A stretch of DNA of 35,340 nucleotides from Bacteroidetes bacterium GWB2_32_14 (GCA_001768235.1 MENK01000025.1:18493-53832); one strand, 5' to 3'. Counted from the first letter of the stretch, positions 12,001-17,411 are shown. The notes: generated by a model from the letters alone, not told the origin. Translations and numbers: made by a program.

Positions 12001-12279
12001 CCAAATACCAATGGCCCGTCAGGCGGGGTTTATAACCCAAGTGATTATAGTAATGATGTATTCTACCCAATTGGAGAGGGAATAAATGAATACCATTTAG
12101 AAATATTTAATAAATGGGGTGTTTTTCTGTTTGAAAGCAATGATATTCTGATTGGTTGGGATGGTTATTACGATAATAAACTCTTAAATGAAGGAGTATA
12201 TGTATGGAAAGTTACTGGAAAATTGAACAATGGCAGAGCATTCAAAAAAGTCGGAACAGTTTTGTTAATTAGAAAGTAA
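1..12279 (+). CDS. Giant multi-repeat surface protein with T9SS type B sorting domain (5' partial)
   Basis: The reading frame is open from base 1 to the TAA at 12277-12279, so the N-terminus and signal peptide lie outside the window; 4092 codons are visible. A GTG at 154 is only an internal codon. The protein is a string of Ig/PKD-like modules: heterogeneous domains (about 1-2313), 16 type-A repeats, three type-C repeats, two further PKD-like domains (about 7320-7851), 15 type-B repeats, two true PKD domains (WEFGDGNTS near 11575 and WNFGDSTTS near 11818), and a C-terminal gliding-motility-associated domain (about 11974-12276: FPNAFTPN, IFNKWG, GWDGYY, GVYVWKV). That last domain is the type B sorting signal of type IX secretion, so the product should cross the outer membrane and be displayed or released as an adhesin. 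The PorP/SprF-like gene follows after 18 bp, the usual pairing for such cargo. The ligand is unknown. Confidence 0.95.
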   Translation, partial: SYSGNGITDNLDGTASFDPTVAGAGVHTITYTVTTPGCSNSFTEDVTIGTEVNYIGLPAFMCMGDPDFVLAADNVNGEWSIRFIDDATSTTHLLGPYTYGDPGAVLQAAEPGIYYISYQLTNPGEYNCSPEASVRIYDIPTVSFTIDGKDHDELDINFCDNSTFVSLSGTADGITSAIGVFTGAGVTLNQFNPATGAGTYYVTYTHTDANGCSNSVTSEAITVNAAPIVTIDGLNITNSYCKSDIEFTITGNPTTGSGGIPGTFNFPATWNNGDEYTWPTAVDGEAQIDPSIVDPTGSYSINYQVTDLNGCIGTITEIIDINPLPTLDINGIPAPGICKNDTPVTLTGSPTDVNGSFTGDGITDNGNGTATFDPGSLAVGTYAITYTYTDVVTGCTNNITKNINVIEIPIQYSITAPGGDEYCEGAAGVQLAVSNAQNTFEYDLVRNGTTVVITYTALADGTFTFPGTYLDGIYTVVARNPVSGCTVNFNNSVTITEIPAIDDAGAISGNTDICPDGITVYTYSVPAITNATDYVWNLPAGVTLSVDGGNTIGVIFDITYVTGVIEVYGIDPANTVCPVGASSTKTVNKRNIPVALGAAISGDNVVCTGETGKIYSIDPANFDFETSFEWQTTAGTITSDPTAANVTVSFPVGSTTGILSVRGVNACGTSAWVTFAITTNPIPNVTISPLGAGDLIDCDPASQVQLTANTTEVGASWLWTASNGGIILVGDENVQNPRVTHEGDFTVQIEVTTSGQACYNTATISVGADKTAPVISIDPHDILTCDNTSIFLQGNSNATNSDYNWTYTPPSNVVGSTNTDNPEVDAPGTYTLTVTDLDNSCISTISTIVTENILAPNISVTDPATNTITCVVPAVQVAGNSTTLNATYEWTTAIVGATISTPTNNTTNVDRGGVYLLTVTDPANGCISSLPVTVNEDIALPVITSLLNNDVPGELSCNNSSVELEAQAAADPNATFAWSTITGTIVSTSGTNNQLAEASAIGDYYVVATDPVNGCQSLIAAITVTEDFTTPNISIISPLSELDCNNTTTTIDASATTDADVWTWTYSAGGNIVAGQGTNTITVDAPATYTLIAENTTTGCTSVGNYIITEDIIVPAVSINAGIYEIACDNLIETINATGDTDPLTTYLWTGPVGGIVGPDDILNISVDLPGVYTITATSVNGCTNTDVVTVVDNTAIPDITLAPVLDLTCTQTSVQISGSSIVADTYLWNVQSGSGTILNPNVSTTTVDGPGTFRLTVTNSSNGCSAFGDVVVSEVLTTPALMVTSPAANQLTCDVTSVQLEADAVAGTTFSWTTGVVGAIISDPSVANPYVNKTGNYTVVAQHPTTGCTQSAVVTVNSNYLKPTVNIVPDAWTITCTQSTINLNASSSTDATSFVWSTGDGNIVIGGTTSIATISEAGTYDLIVTNGVTGCTETGQVIITDNLTAPNVNIIGGPYSITCTDPTPELLATVDAGSTVLWSGPGTITNATTLNPTVDADGTYTITATAANGCIATDNVLVSLDNNSPNITVDTNADDITCTRATVDVSGSSTTAGVTFLWNVLSGGGTVTNPANPTATVNADGDYQLTVTAPNGCINSDIVTVGENTITPNVNLPLVDDEQITCNQTIVTLNASSTTPGVMYSWSTLIIGATISNGNSPTPDVDKTGDYTVTVTDPVNGCTSSATTTVTGDFTVPAVSIAAASQITCSNPTVTLNASSVDGINYTWVATLGGHILSNYNTATPTVDAAGRYTVTVEHITTGCTTTGFVDVNQDNSVPVIDVFNSFPGEITCTNPTVTLLADATALTTNKNILWTTSDGHFTTATNISNPAVDEAGTYVVTITNTDNDCSTVRSVTIDENTTPPAISIDVPLELTCSRTQVNLNATGTSVDSSPVTYLWSAGAGGSIVSGASTATAVVNAVANYTVTVTDLGNGCTNSSTVFVDEDKVLPDVSVNTSPDYITCDNATVILNGVSIYPNVSYQWTTTGSGTILNSTTQTPVVNAAGTYNLTVTNLDNNCSATSVNVIVTEDKVIPVVSVNAPSGDLTCSVNEVTISVSNNIDYSYSWSGPGTIITPNSYSTNVDAAGTYTVVVEDIENGCTNMFTVDVDEDLTPVTSPIISNIETCYGTSNPGFTVTSGTNVRWYNDAGLITYLTTGNSYTPVVTSAGTHSFYATSTGANGCESLPREVTLTIHELPVVPVAIGNTICEGDAPEMLTGIGTNIKWYDNTNAFIVASTTYAPTDVLNGTYTYYATQTDANGCESATASAQYVINSIPVPPIFIDPDIEVCQTLTNPSFTVVGSDIKWYKNIIGTAIATGNTHQPDEIIPGTYNYYATQAVNGCESNDATGTFTINPMPVKYNVTGGGSYCEGGLGVLVGLADSETGVNYELWLDESILMADLPGTGAALDFGNQTDEGNYTVYGYNTTTLCKFKMNGGVSIVIKPLPGDATSIVGSTTVCQNETGVNYTVDPISDATDYVWSVPVGFTIVSGDNSNSITVNIDNTAVDGDITVYAQNSCGAGNVSPVFFVTVNPIPGPALNLTGPAIICNDEDGVLFSVDAVSGATYYNWTLPQGATVVAGANSRQITLNFDYTAVDDEIRVAAANGCGEGTSISQMISVTDLPYVSAGDQQDLCDDNTILDGNTPSVGTGTWSIFNGAATISNINDPTATVTNIGEGQNTLVWSIVASGCSLSDTLVITNNKVFVEAGNNQAICSESITLQGNAVPVDAVGSWSVTTGTANFSSGNIPNAVASGFATGINILKWTISKNGCTNFDTVIVDNQRPTQAYAGIDQSICRDTTQLGANTPVVGTGLWTVAVGAATFDDASNPNTIVRNLSKGDNVLRWTISNGICTTSDDVKISNNKVNVFSGVDQVICDRTTTMDATAPSSGTGYWAVVSGSAAFVNLNLYNTIVTGLSKGLNILSWNINNNGCISSDTVFITNDSPTEANAGLDQIITANLTTLQGNTPVIGTGVWNLISGSSIIDNINDPNTNVSSLGIGENTFRWTITNNSCISTDDVVITNFMSSETNAGLDQTICGSETTLSGNQPAFGFGEWSVIQGTALFTNINDPNTKASGLATGDNILRWSVWENGWTYDDVIISNDSPSEANAGTDKVLCSDSTFLAGNEPIIGKGKWTVISGSGIFENDTIYNTKVRSLAKGENIFKWTITNKSCSSTDFVKITNDLPTLANAGIDEISCENSVDLYPNTPSVGVGEWRVLSGSANFVGNTAINLATGPNILRWTIVNNSCSSYDDVTITNNEPSDANAGANKVICYDSIFLAANMPVVGTGVWTIQSGSATIADLNNPTSKVTNLSQGINVFRWTITYNGCTKFDEVTINNALIEATAGIDQTICSETTVLEANNSGVGNGTWSVLGGSGSAVFSDINQPDTRVNGLHTGANVLRWTITNEICVSYDDVIITNSLPTTAFAGPDQAICLNNTSLQANTPIVGVGEWSILSGSASITDLNDAASTINNLEYGVNTLRWTITNGSCISSDEVVISNNSTITSNAGIDQTLCTDSSFLYANIPTNGTGYWSVVSGSATFVNNNSYNTKVINIGKGENILRWVISNGECSSADVVSVVNNSPTKAVAGGDQAICGNSTYLQANIPVVGTGAWSLVSGAATFANSSQNNTQVTGLNPGSNTLRWTIENNGCTSYDNVVIYNDLPYLANAGDDFGVCGNSTSLYANDPVIGVGKWTVVSGSAAFDDDSRYDAIVSDLGFGANTLRWTITYDHCTTYDEIIVTNNKTEVYAGIDQTVNVSNTLLAANNPSTGIGEWTVIGGSGVFEEPNNSVTNVSNLGSGLNTFRWSLLINGCVSSDDVSIIYNVPPEVNFVISSSAGCPPLTVYYINNSLNNLDFIWEFGDGNTSTDVTVQHVYNEPGDYQATLKIFGANGEIVSRDTTITVYEQPKASFIVVNHEVYIPEEDAIFINTSEDAVKYNWNFGDSTTSTLKDPKHEYTSEGEYDVFLEAWSENNCYDYHLVEKGVEVYDIGVISFPNAFTPNTNGPSGGVYNPSDYSNDVFYPIGEGINEYHLEIFNKWGVFLFESNDILIGWDGYYDNKLLNEGVYVWKVTGKLNNGRAFKKVGTVLLIRK
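2314..6333 (+). repeat. 16 tandem type-A Ig-like repeats in the giant surface protein
   Basis: Sixteen modules of about 84 residues. Each runs: a Pro plus hydrophobic strand, (I/L)TC, a V.LNA-like strand, a Trp strand, GTI or GGI, a V..(A/P)G.Y strand, TVT, NGCT, and a closing V.V.ED. Every module has an early Cys (in ITC) and a late Cys (in NGC) that would form one disulfide after export. The modules are diverged in both protein and DNA, so this is old domain duplication and not a recent array. Confidence 0.85.
6334..7050 (+). repeat. Three tandem type-C Ig-like repeats
   Basis: Three shorter modules share a C-terminal pattern of (R/K)WY near the middle, then G(T/N)..., YYAT, NGCES. They sit between the type-A block and two PKD-like domains. 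These are protein-level repeats in the same reading frame as the giant surface protein. Confidence 0.7.
7852..11475 (+). repeat. 15 tandem type-B repeats in the giant surface protein
   Basis: Fifteen modules of about 80 residues: ANAG.DQ.IC...T.L.AN.P..G.G.W.V.SGSA.F, then N..NT.V..L..G.N.LRWTI.N..C...D.V.ITN. Two Cys per module are conserved in 12 of 15. The fifth and fifteenth modules lack the first Cys, and the sixth has Trp (TGG at 9271-9273) in place of the second. The eighth module is several residues shorter in its middle. Confidence 0.85.
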
Positions 12280-12281
12280 AC

Positions 12282-12287
12282 AGGAGG
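12282..12287 (+). promoter_or_regulatory. Strong Shine-Dalgarno before the PorP/SprF-like gene
   Basis: AGGAGG lies 10 bases upstream of the ATG at 12298, in the 18-bp gap after the stop codon of the giant surface protein. A canonical Shine-Dalgarno is uncommon in Bacteroidota. It suggests independent re-initiation of this gene on the shared transcript. Confidence 0.6.
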
Positions 12288-12297
12288 TTGATGAATT

Positions 12298-13281
12298 ATG
12301 AAATTTATTAAAGGAATTATAATAGGTTTACTGTTTATAAGCAGTCAGTTAAAAGGACAAGATTCTTATTTTTCGCAGTTTTATGCATTACCCATTTATT
12401 TAAGCCCCTCGTTAGCAGGCTCAACTGAACAAACGCGGTTTGTATCTATATATAGAAACCAATGGGCTAATCTCCCGAATGCTTACGTTACCTATGCATT
12501 TTCATTTGACCATTATATTCGAAATTATAAAAGCGGTATTGGAGCAATGGTTATTAGAAACCAGGAAGGAGGTTTATATAATAATACAAGCATAGGACTG
12601 TCTTACAATTATACAATCAAGATAAACGAGCAGCTTAATATACGGCCGGGAATTTTTGCAGCAACAAATATTAACAATATTGATTATTCTGAGATCGAGT
12701 TTGCCGATCAGATGACAAGGAATTCATCAACAACAATTGAAGTTCTTGATAAGGAACAAATTCAATATTATGATTTCTCTGTTTCAGCACTGGCATACAC
12801 ACCAAAATACTGGTTTGGTGTTACGGGTGATCACCTCATGACATTAAACAAACAAGTTGCATTTGATAATATTTATCCTCCGTTAAAAATGGTGTTTTAT
12901 GGGGGTGCAAAATTCAAATTGTTCGAAAATGTCAGATCCCAGGTCGATAGATATTTCTCATTATCTGTCTTGTATAAAACTCAGGCTGGATTTCATCAGT
13001 TTGATTTAGGAACAAACTTCGAACGTGAGCCATATAGAATAGGATTGTGGTTGAGGGGATCCCCGGGAATTAATGAGTCGTTTAATATAAATGCTTTGGT
13101 ATTGCTTGTAGGAACTACCTATAAAGATTTTTTAATAAATTACAGCTATGATATAACTCTTTCAAGGCTGTTATCGGCTACTGGCGGGGCCCATGAAGTA
13201 TCATTATCTTACAGGTTTGATTTTAGGGGTATAAATAATAAAAGAAAAAGAATGGCTGCTCTTCCATGCCCCAGTTTTTAG
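12298..13281 (+). CDS. PorP/SprF family type IX secretion system membrane protein
   Basis: 327 residues. A signal peptide (MKFIKGIIIGLLFISSQLKG) ends just before QDSYFSQFYALPIYLSPSLAG, the characteristic PorP/SprF start in which the mature protein opens with Q(D/E)..FSQ and N/S P(S/A).AG. The rest alternates in beta-strand fashion and ends in an aromatic strand (VSLSYRFDF) followed by a short basic tail. Family members are outer-membrane barrels needed for secretion of a specific type B cargo. Its position directly behind the giant surface protein makes that protein the likely client. It ends 28 bp from the convergently transcribed histidine kinase. Confidence 0.93.
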   Translation: MKFIKGIIIGLLFISSQLKGQDSYFSQFYALPIYLSPSLAGSTEQTRFVSIYRNQWANLPNAYVTYAFSFDHYIRNYKSGIGAMVIRNQEGGLYNNTSIGLSYNYTIKINEQLNIRPGIFAATNINNIDYSEIEFADQMTRNSSTTIEVLDKEQIQYYDFSVSALAYTPKYWFGVTGDHLMTLNKQVAFDNIYPPLKMVFYGGAKFKLFENVRSQVDRYFSLSVLYKTQAGFHQFDLGTNFEREPYRIGLWLRGSPGINESFNINALVLLVGTTYKDFLINYSYDITLSRLLSATGGAHEVSLSYRFDFRGINNKRKRMAALPCPSF

Positions 13282-13309
13282 GGTGTTAAAAGGAGATATA
13301 AGAGAATTC

Positions 13310-15748
13310 TCAGGAAATCTGTTGATTCGCAGGAAGTAAAAAATAAAATACACTCCCTTTCCCAATTGTGCTTTCAACCCGGATTTTACCACCATTTTTT
13401 TCGACAAGCTCCTTGCAAAGGATAAGCCCTAAACCGGTTCCTTTTTCTTTTTCAGTACCATAAGTTGAAATATTGGTTTCAATTTTAAATAGTTTATCAA
13501 TATCTTCTTTAGGAATTCCGACTCCATTATCGGTTATAGCAACTTCAATAAAACCTTTCTGCAAGGAGTTTAATTTGGCGTTAATTAAAACCTGACTGCT
13601 TCTGTGAGAAAATTTTATGGCATTCGATAATAAGTTTCTAAAAATAGTTTTTACCGATGTGTCATTTGCATAAAAAAAGAGGTTTTCGTCAATGGTGTTA
13701 ATGATTTCAATATTTTTCTTTTTGGCATTTTCGCTAACTATTTGTATTGATGAATTCAGCATTTGTGACAGGTTATGTACCCCGGGTGTTAAATCAATTT
13801 TATTCATTTGTATTCTCGACCATAATAAAAGATCATCAAGCAAATTGTTTGTTTTAATCGAGAGTTCGAATAGTGTTTTAATAATATCGTCTTTTTCTGA
13901 TTCTGAGTAATCCGATGACTTTTCGGTTAACAGCTCCAGGAATTGAACAAAATTTCCAACAGGACCTTTTAAATCATGAGCAATAATTGAAAAAAACAAA
14001 TCTTTAGCAGCGTTTGCACGTTTAAGTTCTTTTTCTGAAAATTTCAATGCATCTTCGGCTTCTTTTCTGGCTGTAATATCTTCTTTTACGGCAATATATT
14101 GAATTATTTTGCCTTTCTCGTCAATAATTGGTGAAACAGTTGCAAGCTCCCAATACAATGTGCCATCCTTGCGTTTGTTATGAAATTCTCCTTTCCACAT
14201 TCCTCCTGTTGTTATGATTTTCCATAATTCTTCATATTCTTCAGGCGATGTGTAGCCCGATTTTAAAATGCGGGGGTTTTTACCTGTTGCTTCATCATAC
14301 GAATACCCGGTTATTTTTGTGAACTGGGGATTAACGTACTCAATATTTCCTTTTAAATCTGTAATTACTATTGATGCAGGGCTTTGCTTAACTGCTGTTG
14401 ATAATGTAAGAATCTCCTTTTCTGTTATTTTACGTTCACTTATATTTCTAAAAGCAACAACCCTGTATTCTTTACTTTCAATAAAAACATTTCTGGCTTC
14501 AATTTCAACAACTAAACTTGAATTATCGGCGCAAAGAATAGAAATCTCATATATTCCTGAGAATTTATTGGAAATTTTGGATTTTACCGATTCAACAGAA
14601 TCGGGGTGGATAAAATTTAAAATATTTTTTCCAATTATCTGGTCGCGGGTGTACCCTGTTACTTTTAATGCTGATGGGTTTACATCAACGATTATCCCGT
14701 TTTCATGAATAATTATTCCTTCTACAGTAAGATCTGTTAATATTTTATACCTTGCCTGGCTTTCGTTCAATTCTTCCTGGGTTTTCTTGCGATCGGTAAT
14801 ATTACGGCATACACTTACGATTCCAATATATTCATTTTGCTTGTTGTACAATGGGTTTGTTGATATTTCAAACCATAGATATTGACCATCTTTATGTTTT
14901 ACTTTAATTTCCCATAGTTTTATATGGGTATCAATAACATGGTTTTTTGTTTTAGCTATTCTGTCTGAAATAGCCGAATTTAATATTTTTAATGATTGAT
15001 TGTCAACAATATCTTCAAGTTTAAACGCGAGAAATTCTTCAGGAGTGTATCCTAAAATTGTTTCTACAGAATTACTTACGTAAGTTAATTTAAAATGAAT
15101 ATCACAACTTAAAATTACATCGTTTATATTTTCGGCAAGCAACCTGTATTTTTCTTCACTTTTGCTTAATTCGTTTCTTAATAATATGCGTTGAATAACT
15201 ATCCCCGTTTGTTTTACCAACGATTCAATAAATTCAAAATCACTGATTTCGGTTTTGTTTAACGCGAAAAAATGGATGGCTGCAAAAAGCTGTTCGTCTT
15301 TATTAATCCCTATGGTATAAACCTTGTTTATTTTTAGTAGTTTTTGTGTCGAATTTACTGCAAATGTAGGAAACCCGTCGGATACAAATTCTTTTAAACC
15401 TTCACTAATCTCAATTACTTCGCCCTGCTTAAAATAGTTGATATGATTCTTATGTAACCGGTAATGTTTTCCAACAGGATTGATACCCAGTATTTTAATT
15501 ATTTTTTCAACTAAAGTAGATCCTATGCCTTTTACCTGTTTTAATTCAATTTCATTAAGTTGTGTATCAATAGTTATCAAGAGTACGGCTGTATTTTTAA
15601 AATAACCTGAAAGGACATTTGTTAAATACTCGTAAACATTTTCTATGCCTGATAAGTTAATTAAATCGGAAAGCGATTGATTAAGTATCCTGAATTGCTC
15701 CTGGTGTTTTGGAAGTGATTCGTTATATGAAACTTTATCACCTGGCAT
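13310..15748 (-). CDS. GAF/PAS-PAS-PAS sensor histidine kinase, cytoplasmic
   Basis: 812 residues from the ATG at 15748. A longer frame from a TTG at 15817 adds 23 residues reaching into the neighbouring repeat region, so I prefer the ATG. Order: GAF-like domain (about 20-190); three PAS domains (about 200-320, 330-440, 452-562), each ending in a PAC-like (R/K)NI(T/S)(D/E)RK or EDITARK; a dimerisation helix with the phospho-acceptor His591 in IIAHDLKGP; then the ATPase core with the N box NLLSNAIKFS, DNGVGIP and GTGLGL. There is no transmembrane segment, so it should sense a cytoplasmic cue. No response regulator is adjacent, so it is an orphan kinase. It lies at the downstream end of the cassette-like island. 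Confidence 0.93.
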   Translation of the reverse strand: MPGDKVSYNESLPKHQEQFRILNQSLSDLINLSGIENVYEYLTNVLSGYFKNTAVLLITIDTQLNEIELKQVKGIGSTLVEKIIKILGINPVGKHYRLHKNHINYFKQGEVIEISEGLKEFVSDGFPTFAVNSTQKLLKINKVYTIGINKDEQLFAAIHFFALNKTEISDFEFIESLVKQTGIVIQRILLRNELSKSEEKYRLLAENINDVILSCDIHFKLTYVSNSVETILGYTPEEFLAFKLEDIVDNQSLKILNSAISDRIAKTKNHVIDTHIKLWEIKVKHKDGQYLWFEISTNPLYNKQNEYIGIVSVCRNITDRKKTQEELNESQARYKILTDLTVEGIIIHENGIIVDVNPSALKVTGYTRDQIIGKNILNFIHPDSVESVKSKISNKFSGIYEISILCADNSSLVVEIEARNVFIESKEYRVVAFRNISERKITEKEILTLSTAVKQSPASIVITDLKGNIEYVNPQFTKITGYSYDEATGKNPRILKSGYTSPEEYEELWKIITTGGMWKGEFHNKRKDGTLYWELATVSPIIDEKGKIIQYIAVKEDITARKEAEDALKFSEKELKRANAAKDLFFSIIAHDLKGPVGNFVQFLELLTEKSSDYSESEKDDIIKTLFELSIKTNNLLDDLLLWSRIQMNKIDLTPGVHNLSQMLNSSIQIVSENAKKKNIEIINTIDENLFFYANDTSVKTIFRNLLSNAIKFSHRSSQVLINAKLNSLQKGFIEVAITDNGVGIPKEDIDKLFKIETNISTYGTEKEKGTGLGLILCKELVEKNGGKIRVESTIGKGSVFYFLLPANQQIS

Positions 15749-15824
15749 TTCTCTTGGTTTTATTGAATGATAGATAAATGTAATAAATAAAACGTAATAA
15801 TCTATACTGTTTATCAAAATGTGC

Positions 15825-15887
15825 CCTGGTTTGTTCTACACCATAATGCTATACCTGGTTTGTATTTTTTCTGATACCGTGTTAGGT
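15825..15887 (-). repeat. attC-like repeat, copy 3 (partial), downstream of the arr unit
   Basis: On the minus strand the core-like ACCTAAC (15881-15887) is followed by ACGGTATCAGAAAAAATAC. This matches the start of the copy at 16602-16776 (ACGGCGTCAGAAAAAATGC) at the same place after a core-like heptamer. The rest is not clearly conserved. A direct repeat CCTGGTTTGT occurs at 15825-15834 and 15854-15863. I see no clear second core site before the kinase gene. Confidence 0.45.
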
Positions 15888-15967
15888 GCTGATGTTTATA
15901 TCATAGTATCTATTGAAGTTATCTTAGTATTTCCCCATATTGTTTGATTAATAACCCCTCTGTATTC

Positions 15968-16090
15968 TCAGCTGTACCAGATGTTGAATAAACTACAATC
16001 ATCAGCCATTATGCACCAATCTATTTCACCATTGACGCTTTCAATAAATCCGCCTAAGTTTACCGCTAAGCCTAGAATTACTTTTCTCAT
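15968..16090 (-). pseudogene. Truncated DHFR-like (RibD C-terminal type) gene remnant
   Basis: A 40-codon frame starts at an ATG only 5 bp after the arr stop codon. It reads MRKVILGLAVNLGGFIESVN, then GEIDWC, before losing similarity and stopping at TGA (15968-15970). This closely resembles the N-terminus of the dihydrofolate-reductase-like RibD_C family (family pattern MRK(V/I)ILG.A.SLDGFIEG.NGE.DW). Full members are about 180 residues, so roughly three quarters is missing, and the conserved Asp of SLDGF is Gly here. The remaining sequence up to the kinase shows no continuation that I can recognise. It was probably a second gene of the arr unit, now decayed. Confidence 0.6.
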
Positions 16091-16095
16091 TTTGT

Positions 16096-16542
16096 TTAAT
16101 CTTCTATTGCCTCAATACCTTGTTCTTTAAGTTTTGCCAGTCCCTCTTTCATTGCTTTGACTTGTTCTGGTGAGTGCCCTTTCCAAATAGTAATCTCACC
16201 AACAACCTTAAACGGGTGTTTCGAGCGGTAAGACATTGTTGGATTACCCGGAAATTTTTTATCAGTTAAATTGGGGTCATCTTCAATTGGTCCTGTTGGC
16301 TCAACTAAATAAACTCTTTCACGTCCTTCTCCCAGGGCAAGTTCAGCACCCCAAATCGCAGCATCCAAAGTTGCTGTCAGGTAGATATACTTTGCATTTT
16401 TTCTTTGCCCGTAGTTTGAGCTAAGGCCAACTTCAATAAAGTCCCCAACCTTTAGTTCAGCCTTCGTGCCGTGGAAAAAAGTCTGAGCGAATGGGTTTTG
16501 AGTTGGTTCATTCAATTGGTTCTCACTTTTGTTTTTTTCCAT
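16096..16542 (-). CDS. arr: NAD(+)--rifampin ADP-ribosyltransferase (Arr family)
   Basis: 148 residues from the ATG at 16542, matching the usual Arr length of about 140-150. An upstream in-frame start at 16614 would add 24 residues encoded by the neighbouring repeat and is rejected. Conserved features: FFHGTKAELKVGD near the N-terminus, KYIYLTATLDAAIWGAELA, VYLVEPTGPIEDDPN, KFPGNPTMSYR and a C-terminal QGIEAIED. His24, Tyr54 and one of Asp88/Asp89 occupy the places of the Arr His-Tyr-Asp active-site residues. Arr enzymes transfer ADP-ribose from NAD+ to a hydroxyl of rifamycins, inactivating them; some chromosomal homologues may have other substrates. Variants of this family are known integron cassettes, which fits the surrounding repeats. 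I see no clear TAnnTTTG promoter directly upstream. Confidence 0.93.
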   Translation of the reverse strand: MEKNKSENQLNEPTQNPFAQTFFHGTKAELKVGDFIEVGLSSNYGQRKNAKYIYLTATLDAAIWGAELALGEGRERVYLVEPTGPIEDDPNLTDKKFPGNPTMSYRSKHPFKVVGEITIWKGHSPEQVKAMKEGLAKLKEQGIEAIED

Positions 16543-16601
16543 TGTCGTATAATTCTGTGTGATTGTCCTTTCCTCTGTGCAGGTTTGTCGGTTACAATGA
16601 C

Positions 16602-16776
16602 TGCTAATGGTCACGCTTACGTTTCGCCTGGGAATTATTCGCCAGTGCTCATGAGATAGCTTCGCTTAGTTTCGCCCGGCGTTTTTATTTGCTGCCAACC
16701 AGATTTAAAAATAGTAAAATTGTTAAATTGTTAAAAAACCACTGAACCCCGCATTTTTTCTGACGCCGTGTTGTGC
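16602..16776 (-). repeat. attC-like repeat, copy 2, downstream of the MazF unit
   Basis: About 175 bp. On the plus strand it shares ordered blocks with the copy at 18584-18713: GGTC(A/G)CG; CGCCC(A/G)GCGTT; CCAA(C/T)CAG; an AT-rich centre; AAAAAACC(A/G)CTGAA followed by (A/C)CCCGCAT; then a terminal GTT(A/G)TGC core (16770-16776). The other end holds a degenerate core, TGCTAAT (16602-16608). The two arms could fold into a long hairpin. No protein-coding signal is visible in it. Confidence 0.6.
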
Positions 16777-16785
16777 CATCGTGTA

Positions 16786-17133
16786 TTAATCTATATCAAT
16801 AACTATCATTATGTTTTCTTTTACCAAACTTATCAAGTTGCCAGGTAAATCACCAACTTTATTAAGTAATCTTTTATTATCAATTGCTCTGATTTGGTCA
16901 ATCATAATATCACAATCTTGATTTAAATTAGCGATGCCTTTTTTAAGATGAATTCTTAAAATATCAGAATCCTTCTTGATATTTGTTGTAATTGGACAAA
17001 CAATCGTTGAAGGATGTGGAATCTTATTAAGCAGGTTTGTCTGAACAACAACAACGGGTCTTGTTTTTCCAGGTTCTTTCCCTATCTGTGGATTCAAATC
17101 TGCAACCCAAATTTCAAATTGTTTAATCTGCAT
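16786..17133 (-). CDS. mazF: MazF/PemK-family mRNA interferase toxin
   Basis: 115 residues from the ATG at 17133. An upstream ATG at 17154 would add 7 residues (MNLKTLI), but the MazF family usually begins just before the first strand, here MQIKQFEIWVADLNP. Family motifs: GKEPGKTRPVVVVQ, then PSTIVCPITTN, a central L.KGIANLNQDC, and MIDQIRAID with the conserved Asp-Gln. Such toxins are ribosome-independent endoribonucleases blocked by an antitoxin. The start overlaps the upstream antitoxin gene by 11 bp, so the two are translationally coupled. The stop is 9 bp from the GTTGTGC core of the downstream repeat. Confidence 0.9.
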   Translation of the reverse strand: MQIKQFEIWVADLNPQIGKEPGKTRPVVVVQTNLLNKIPHPSTIVCPITTNIKKDSDILRIHLKKGIANLNQDCDIMIDQIRAIDNKRLLNKVGDLPGNLISLVKENIMIVIDID

Positions 17134-17353
17134 AATCAATGTTTTCAAATTCATTAAGTACAGACATTGAATCCATTCTTACCAATTCAGATTCTTTTTT
17201 AAGCTTTTTCTCAAGAATCAGTCGCTTCTGAAATCGGTTATAATATTCTATCGCTTCGTTAATGTATCTGTTACGAGGCTTTTTTATCTTTGAAAGAATC
17301 TTTTCAGTTTCTCCAAATATAGAATCGTCAATTTTTAGTGATACTGTCTTCAT
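17123..17353 (-). CDS. Antitoxin partner of MazF, ribbon-helix-helix type
   Basis: 76 residues. The N-terminus (MKTVSLKIDDSIFGETEKIL) has the beta strand plus two-helix pattern of ribbon-helix-helix DNA-binding antitoxins, with NRYINEAIEYYNRF as the second helix region. The acidic C-terminal tail (MDSMSVLNEFENIDYAD) would bind and block the toxin. It precedes and overlaps the mazF start, the standard order. Three direct GTATAT(C/T) repeats over its promoter are the likely autoregulatory operator. Confidence 0.82.
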   Translation of the reverse strand: MKTVSLKIDDSIFGETEKILSKIKKPRNRYINEAIEYYNRFQKRLILEKKLKKESELVRMDSMSVLNEFENIDYAD

Positions 17354-17373
17354 GATATGAATTAGTTATTCCA

Positions 17374-17411
17374 CAAAGGTATATCATTAAAGTATATCTG
17401 TCAAGTATATT
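17374..17411 (-). promoter_or_regulatory. Toxin-antitoxin promoter with a three-repeat operator
   Basis: On the minus strand TTGACA (17399-17404), a 17-bp spacer and TACCTTTG (17374-17381) match a Bacteroidota promoter with a TAnnTTTG -7 box. Three direct repeats GTATATC, GTATATC and GTATATT (plus strand, starting at 17379, 17392 and 17405) have an exact 13-bp period and cover both promoter elements. This is the expected layout for repression by the antitoxin or toxin-antitoxin complex. Confidence 0.6.

Noticed and set aside
15749-15817. Longer PAS kinase starting at a TTG
   Set aside because: The extra 23 residues reach into the island boundary, the start would be TTG, and the ATG at 15748 precedes the first recognisable domain.
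16543-16614. N-terminal extension of Arr by 24 residues
   Set aside because: The extension is read from the end of the attC-like repeat, has no family similarity, and the ATG at 16542 gives the normal Arr length.
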